A DNA stretch of 64,000 bases from contig JAQFVV010006231.1 of NCBI GenBank assembly GCA_028023455.1, positions 6,030,036 through 6,094,035 of the forward strand. Direction: 5' to 3'. Every line of letters begins with the position of its first letter. The first letter of the stretch is position 1. Shown piece by piece: positions 59,290 through 64,000 of the stretch. The notes beneath the pieces were generated by a model. The model did no database searches. It was not told where the DNA came from and was given only the letters and a program-made list of their open reading frames with translations. This DNA is from Epiperipatus broadwayi. Taxonomy: Eukaryota > Onychophora > Udeonychophora > Euonychophora > Peripatidae. The position numbers were made by a program, and so were the translations under genes.

Positions 59290-61405
59290 GCTACAATACA
59301 CAGAACAAGATTAATGTTTAATTCAATAAAAAACAAAAATAGATATTCCTAAAGTATGAAAGGGGTGAAGGAAGAATAATAGATTAAAAAATGAGTATAA
59401 AATTAATGAACATACTGATTGATGGGCTTTAAAAAAAATTACCTAATGGGAAATAATTATATTTAGAATCTGATTTCTTAAGGATCTCAATGGCTCCTTT
59501 GATTTTTCTTGGATGGTGATTGTCTTTTATAGATTATTATAATTTATATAAAAAAAAAACAGCATGTTAGATTTCATTAATTTCCATTTTTAAGGATTTT
59601 TTCAAATACCAGAATTTAATCTATATAAGACAATCACCATTGTATATAATAGTTATGTATGTATATATAATAATAATTGTACATAAAAAAACTTTTTCAG
59701 TGCATAGTTTTATACACTTTTCAAATGTTAAGCATCTATTTTAATGTTACCAGTTATTGCAGATCGAATGGTATGTGATACAGAATAAAATTATGATATA
59801 AAGATTCAATAAAAGTTGAAAGAACTGACTATATAAGATAACAATATGCAGAATAAATAGAATATGATCTATACAACTTCATGTATACTATTTTATTATA
59901 TAATTTTTCATTCATTTTTAATTGACCAATTATTAAATAAACAGTTATACGGGGGAAAAAGTTAAAAGTAACAGCCAAAGAATATAACAATGCTATCAAT
60001 AAGTGATATGATAAATCTGCTTTGTATATTCACTACATAATGTATGAACATAAAATAGATGCTTCAAAAAATACTAAACTTTTATATTAAATTAATGATC
60101 CAAAAAAGAAGACAAATATATAAAACATATTAAGCATAACTTAAATGATTGTATAAATATTTATAAAACTTCAATAAATTTAGTTAATAATTAGTCAATA
60201 AAAATGAATAGAAAATTAAATAATGTAATATACAGTATATAAAATTGTATAGGATATGCTTTATATATTCTGTATATTGTTATATTATATAGTCAATTCT
60301 TCCATTTTTTACTGAAACCCTATACTATAATTTTATTGTTTTATTCATGTTTTATTTTGTTTATTGTTGTTACTTTACTTCCATTATGGAACACTAAATA
60401 TCATTCTATCTACAATAATTGGTTAACATTAAAATAGATGCTTAATATTTGATATGTGCTGAAAAAGACTTTTCATATACAATTATTAATATATATATAT
60501 ATATTTATATGTTATATATATATATTTATTATTTATTATAATTTATTGAAAAAATTTATATTGACCAATATTCATAACATGAAAAAAGTGCTAATGATGA
60601 TGAATGTTGCTGTGCTGCATTATTATATTCATCTTTCATTGCCTGGTGCAAAAATTTCTCATACTCACATAAGATATACCACAAACTCATATAGTTTCAT
60701 AAGCTTCCTAGGCTCAAAAGGGATTAAATTCTTCAGTTTATGAAACACATATGTATACAGTGTATGTTTCATAGAGAAATGTATTTATTTTATCATAAGA
60801 TAATATAAGACATTTAATTTGTTTTTCATTTACACTATAATTTATTACATATATCAAAAAATCTGGTGTATTTCATAGATGTTAATAATTATAAAAAATC
60901 AAACTATTTTTCCCTATTTTAGTTTGTCACCTATTGTATGCTTGAATAATCAATCAGTAGATGATAGATGGTAGTATTTATTAAATCCCAGTCTAGTGAA
61001 GTTCTGAACCTAGATCTAGTACATTATTTTTTTTTACAATCAAGTTACCTGTCTGAAATTCAAAAACATCTTAATGCTTTTAATCCAAACCAACATTCTT
61101 GTATAATTATATACAGCAGAGTTCAGAATCCATATATTTTGATGTTCCAGTTTTATATATTGTAGTGTTTATTAGAATCAATATAAACCCATAAAAAACA
61201 TTACATGACTTCAACAAACACAATGTTTTTTCAGGAGAAAACTCTACTTTTTCCGAATTCTATTTCTGCTGTCAATTATAAGCTTGAGTAATCAATAGAT
61301 ACTGGATGATAGTTGTATTTATATATTTAACTATTTCAGAAAAATTTAACTTTATTTAAATATTCCAAATACTTTCAACTGTTAGTAATAACACACAAGT
61401 TAGTA
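59290..61405. other. A+T-rich non-coding stretch
   Basis: TA-rich run at about 60484-60527. Pieces at 60940-61015 and 61285-61325 (GAATAATCAAT, ATAGATGGTAG / GAGTAATCAATAGATACTGG) faintly resemble the hammerhead repeat family's flanks. No gene. Confidence 0.4.
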
Positions 61406-61409
61406 TATG

Positions 61410-61563
61410 CTTAACCTTTTGCGAGATATTATTCTCCCCTCTTCTTCAAGTGTTGCTGGCTGACCAGTGACATTTCTAGCATAGGAATTGAATCTGTATC
61501 CTTAGATTCCTGAGTATTGAATTTTAAGATAATGCTCTAACCAACTAAGCCATCCTGCAAAAG
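61410..61563 (-). repeat. tRNA-derived SINE
   Basis: Minus strand: GGATGGCTTAGTTGGTTAGA is a clear A-box region, followed by a TTATCTTAAAATTC anticodon-arm-like part and AGATTCAATTCC (B-box). The body runs GAAATGTCACTGGTCAGCC to about 61410. Lys- or Ile-type tRNA heads look like this; the exact tRNA is unsure. It lies just 3' of the Penelope remnant. Confidence 0.7.
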
Positions 61564-61639
61564 GCAACAGTCAGTAGAAATTTCATATACTTATCTATGA
61601 GGTTCCCCTGATTTCTTCACTTTTTCCTAAGAGCAAAGT

Positions 61640-62640
61640 TGATTAGAGGTTTCTACATATTATGTATAGTTACACTAAGTTGACCTATGGGATTATTTGC
61701 CATTGTTGTCATGTGAGCAGCTTCTTTAAATTTTATTCTTTGTATCTTTTCCCAATTTAATATATATTCACTGTTACATACATGATCTTCTACCTTAGAT
61801 AAATCTGTTTTCTCTCTTCTAATCAGTTTGTGTTCTTGCAAATGTTTTTAATGGAACAACTGGTCTCACCAATATACATTCTTCCACATTCAGATGGTAT
61901 TTCATAGATGCAGTTTTTTCTTTTAGCATTTCAAGTTTATGCTTTATAGATGATAGAATTCTTTGTGTGTATGTCTCTGGAAAGCTGTTCTGATGTTATA
62001 CTGATTGTAGATTTTCCTTAATTTGTCTATTTTTTCTATGTATGGGTATACTACAGTACCAACAATTTTTACTTTTGATGGTTCTTTTTGTTACCTATTT
62101 AAGGTTTTCTTACTAACAGCTGATGGATACCCGTTTTTCATAAGTATGTTCTACATAGATTTTTTCTTTTTACAAATCGCTGGTTTCTGAACAAATATAT
62201 TTTGCTCTGTATGGGTTTTCAGTAAACTGTAGTTTTGATTTTGCCATGAGGGAGTCTTGGCACAACAAATCTAAAAATGCCAATTTTTATTCTTGTTTTG
62301 ATTCTATTGGGAATTTGATTGAAGGGAACATGTTAAGGTGTTTCCAGAAAGTTTGTAGTAATGCTTTACCATGTGGTCATACAACAAATGTATCATCTAC
62401 ATAGTGAAACCAAACTTTAGGTGGATATAAAATAGTTTTTATGGCTGTGGTTTCAAGTTCTTCCATGTAAATATTGTTAATCAGAGGTGACAATGATGAA
62501 CCCATAGCCATTCCTTGATTTTGTTGGAAAAAGTCTGTCTTATATTGAAAGTAGATTGTTTTTATGCAGAATGTTAATAATTCCATTATATTATCCAATA
62601 GAAAGAGTTGTTCTGGTTTGTAAGCTATTATCACCATTTA
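61640..62640 (-). pseudogene. Decayed Penelope-like element (RT and GIY-YIG)
   Basis: The frame at 62637-62377 reads FFQQNQGMAMGSSLSPLINN (RT motif B) and KVWFHYVDDTFVV (motif C), classic Penelope-like RT. After frameshifts, about 61840-61920 reads IYEIPSECGRMYIGETSCSI, a well-kept GIY-YIG core, and 61653-61841 reads EDHVCNSEYILNWEKIQRI, its C-terminal part. Motif A and everything upstream are missing or unreadable beyond 62640. Several frameshifts and stops: dead. Its GIY-YIG motif is better kept (YIGET) than in the copy at 40 kb, and the two differ enough to be separate families. Confidence 0.85.
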
Positions 62641-62739
62641 ATCTTTTCCTTACATTCAATACTTATATTTGATGATGGAAATAGTCCAATATATAAATAT
62701 AACTAAAATACCATCATCACAAACTTTCAGGCAACCCTG

Positions 62740-62935
62740 GATGATAGTGCTTATTAAATCCTTATATAGTGTTATATTATCTATATCCCCAGACTAGTTT
62801 CAGACCAATAGTCAATCTTTGTTAGTGTTAATCTCCTCATTGATGAAGACCATAAACCAAAAGCTAGTCTAGAATATGGATAGAACTCGACAGAGATCCA
62901 ATTAGCACTATCATATACCATCTAACAATGATTCA
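62740..62935. repeat. Degenerate inverted hammerhead-family pair
   Basis: 62787-62825, minus strand, keeps GAAACTAGTCTGGGGATAT but lost its CTGATGA. 62833-62880, plus strand, reads TTGATGAAGACCATAAACC and then GCTAGTC with GAAA altered. Outer flanks (GATAGTGC / GCACTATC) are inverted too. Confidence 0.5.
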
Positions 62936-62939
62936 AGCT

Positions 62940-64000
62940 TACTGTATTTGAATCTAAATATTAGTGTTAAAAAAGCTCTATACAGTTTGACTGAGCAGAG
63001 ACACAGAATTTAGGGTTTGAAGATCATTTTGTTGCTAAGTAACAAAAAACACCTGTTCACATTGACTGAATAAAATATTAAATGATTAATCTGAAACCAA
63101 GTGCTAGAACATCATATGATTTTAAATGCAATTTGTTAAACAATAACAAATGACTTAAAATCAAAGAGCTATAACAATTTTAAATTTAAATCCAAACAAA
63201 TATTCAAATCTATAGCACATATTCTTATGAGCAAAATATAAAAATCTTAATGATAGAATACTCAATAATGATGTATTAATAAATTTTAAACAGAATTTCT
63301 TTTAAAAATGTATTTTAACAATAATACTATTAACTATTTCATCAATTTTTTTCTTCCACATATCAAAATAATTAATAGTAATCAAAAATCTTCTTTCATT
63401 AATTCCTTTAACTATTATTTTGAAAAACAATAGAAAATCAATAGAATGATATAACTCAATATATCTTAACGTCATCATTTCCCAAGATACATTCTTTGTA
63501 TAGATTAAAATTGTTATAATCAACAATTTTGAAAACCTATTATATAACTTCATAAAATATACAAAGAAGCAAAAAATGATGATTCACTTATATTAAAGTA
63601 TGTAAAATTAAAAAAAATGTATTATATCAATTGTACAAAGTATGACTTTGTTTATTATAATACTTGGGAAATTGTGAAGATTGTACTTAGGAACAAATAG
63701 AAAAATAATATTGATGAAAAAGTCCATCCTAACTTTTGCTAACCTGTAGTTGTTCATATAGATGAGTGTGGACTTATAACTTTCAAGTTGCTTCTGATAC
63801 TTTTATTACTTTAACTTTGTCAATACTAACATGACAGTGTGTAAGAGTAAAAATGAGTGATCTGTCTTATCAAATTGTAAAAGCATTTTGATAAAATCAT
63901 TAACATTAAAGATAATCATCAATCAATATCATGGTTTGATATATATATATTTATTTTTTTCACATGTATGTGGTCATGTGTTTCGGTTGTATAGGATAAA
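62940..64000. other. A+T-rich non-coding stretch
   Basis: No gene recognised. 63090-63125 (AAACCAAGTGCTAGAACATC) faintly resembles the hammerhead family's terminal block. A TA run lies near 63938. Confidence 0.45.

Noticed and set aside
1-64000. CRISPR arrays, rRNA genes, bacterial promoters or terminators
   Set aside because: No regularly spaced identical repeats, no rRNA-like blocks; sequence character is eukaryotic, so prokaryotic signals were not called.

Overview
The window is strongly A+T-rich eukaryotic DNA, roughly 70-75% A+T by eye, full of homopolymer and TA tracts. I found no host protein-coding gene, rRNA gene, CRISPR array or bacterial operon structure. Every coding trace I recognise belongs to a transposable element. 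The repertoire (RTE-type LINE, L1/Tx1-like LINE remnants, Penelope-like elements, hAT and pogo/Tigger-like DNA transposons, tRNA-derived SINEs) fits an animal, most likely an invertebrate. A mollusc such as a cephalopod, a cnidarian or a flatworm would all fit, and I cannot choose between them from this stretch.

Layout. 1-13.8 kb is mostly unannotatable A+T-rich DNA holding a hammerhead ribozyme motif (880-936), a tRNA-Asp-like SINE head, a hAT MITE with 8-bp target duplication (7731-8221) and an 84-bp tandem duplication. 13.8-22.3 kb is the densest part: a foldback repeat with a hammerhead-like motif in each arm (13809-14318), a full-length RTE LINE (14384-17684, minus strand, 988-aa ORF) bounded by an 11-bp target duplication, a tRNA-Gly SINE with target duplication, an L1/Tx1-like LINE remnant, and a tandem pair of hammerhead-bearing repeats (21.3-21.85 kb). 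22-32 kb holds a foldback MITE, a 0.2-kb dispersed repeat in two copies, a 1049-bp DNA transposon with 8-bp target duplication, and a second L1/Tx1-like remnant. 32.9-36.3 kb is a decayed second RTE copy split by a 1366-bp pogo/Tigger-like insertion. 39.4-40.6 kb is a Penelope-like fragment flanked by inverted repeats. 43.8-48.4 kb holds two decayed hAT elements. 48-61 kb is sparse, with SINE pieces and one more hammerhead-like repeat. 61.4-62.9 kb has a SINE, a decayed Penelope-like element on the minus strand and a degenerate hammerhead-like pair.

The notable theme is retroelement-linked self-cleaving RNA of two unrelated classes. (1) The full-length RTE starts, to the base, at the predicted cleavage site of an HDV-like ribozyme fold (G1 at 17684, directly after the target duplication). 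(2) Type I hammerhead motifs occur as one copy with a complete canonical core (880-936), and as a dispersed family of at least five recognisable copies whose stem II shows compensatory changes. That family occurs as tandem and inverted pairs and resembles animal retrozymes or Penelope terminal repeats. All ribozyme calls are hand-folded and have not been tested or computed.
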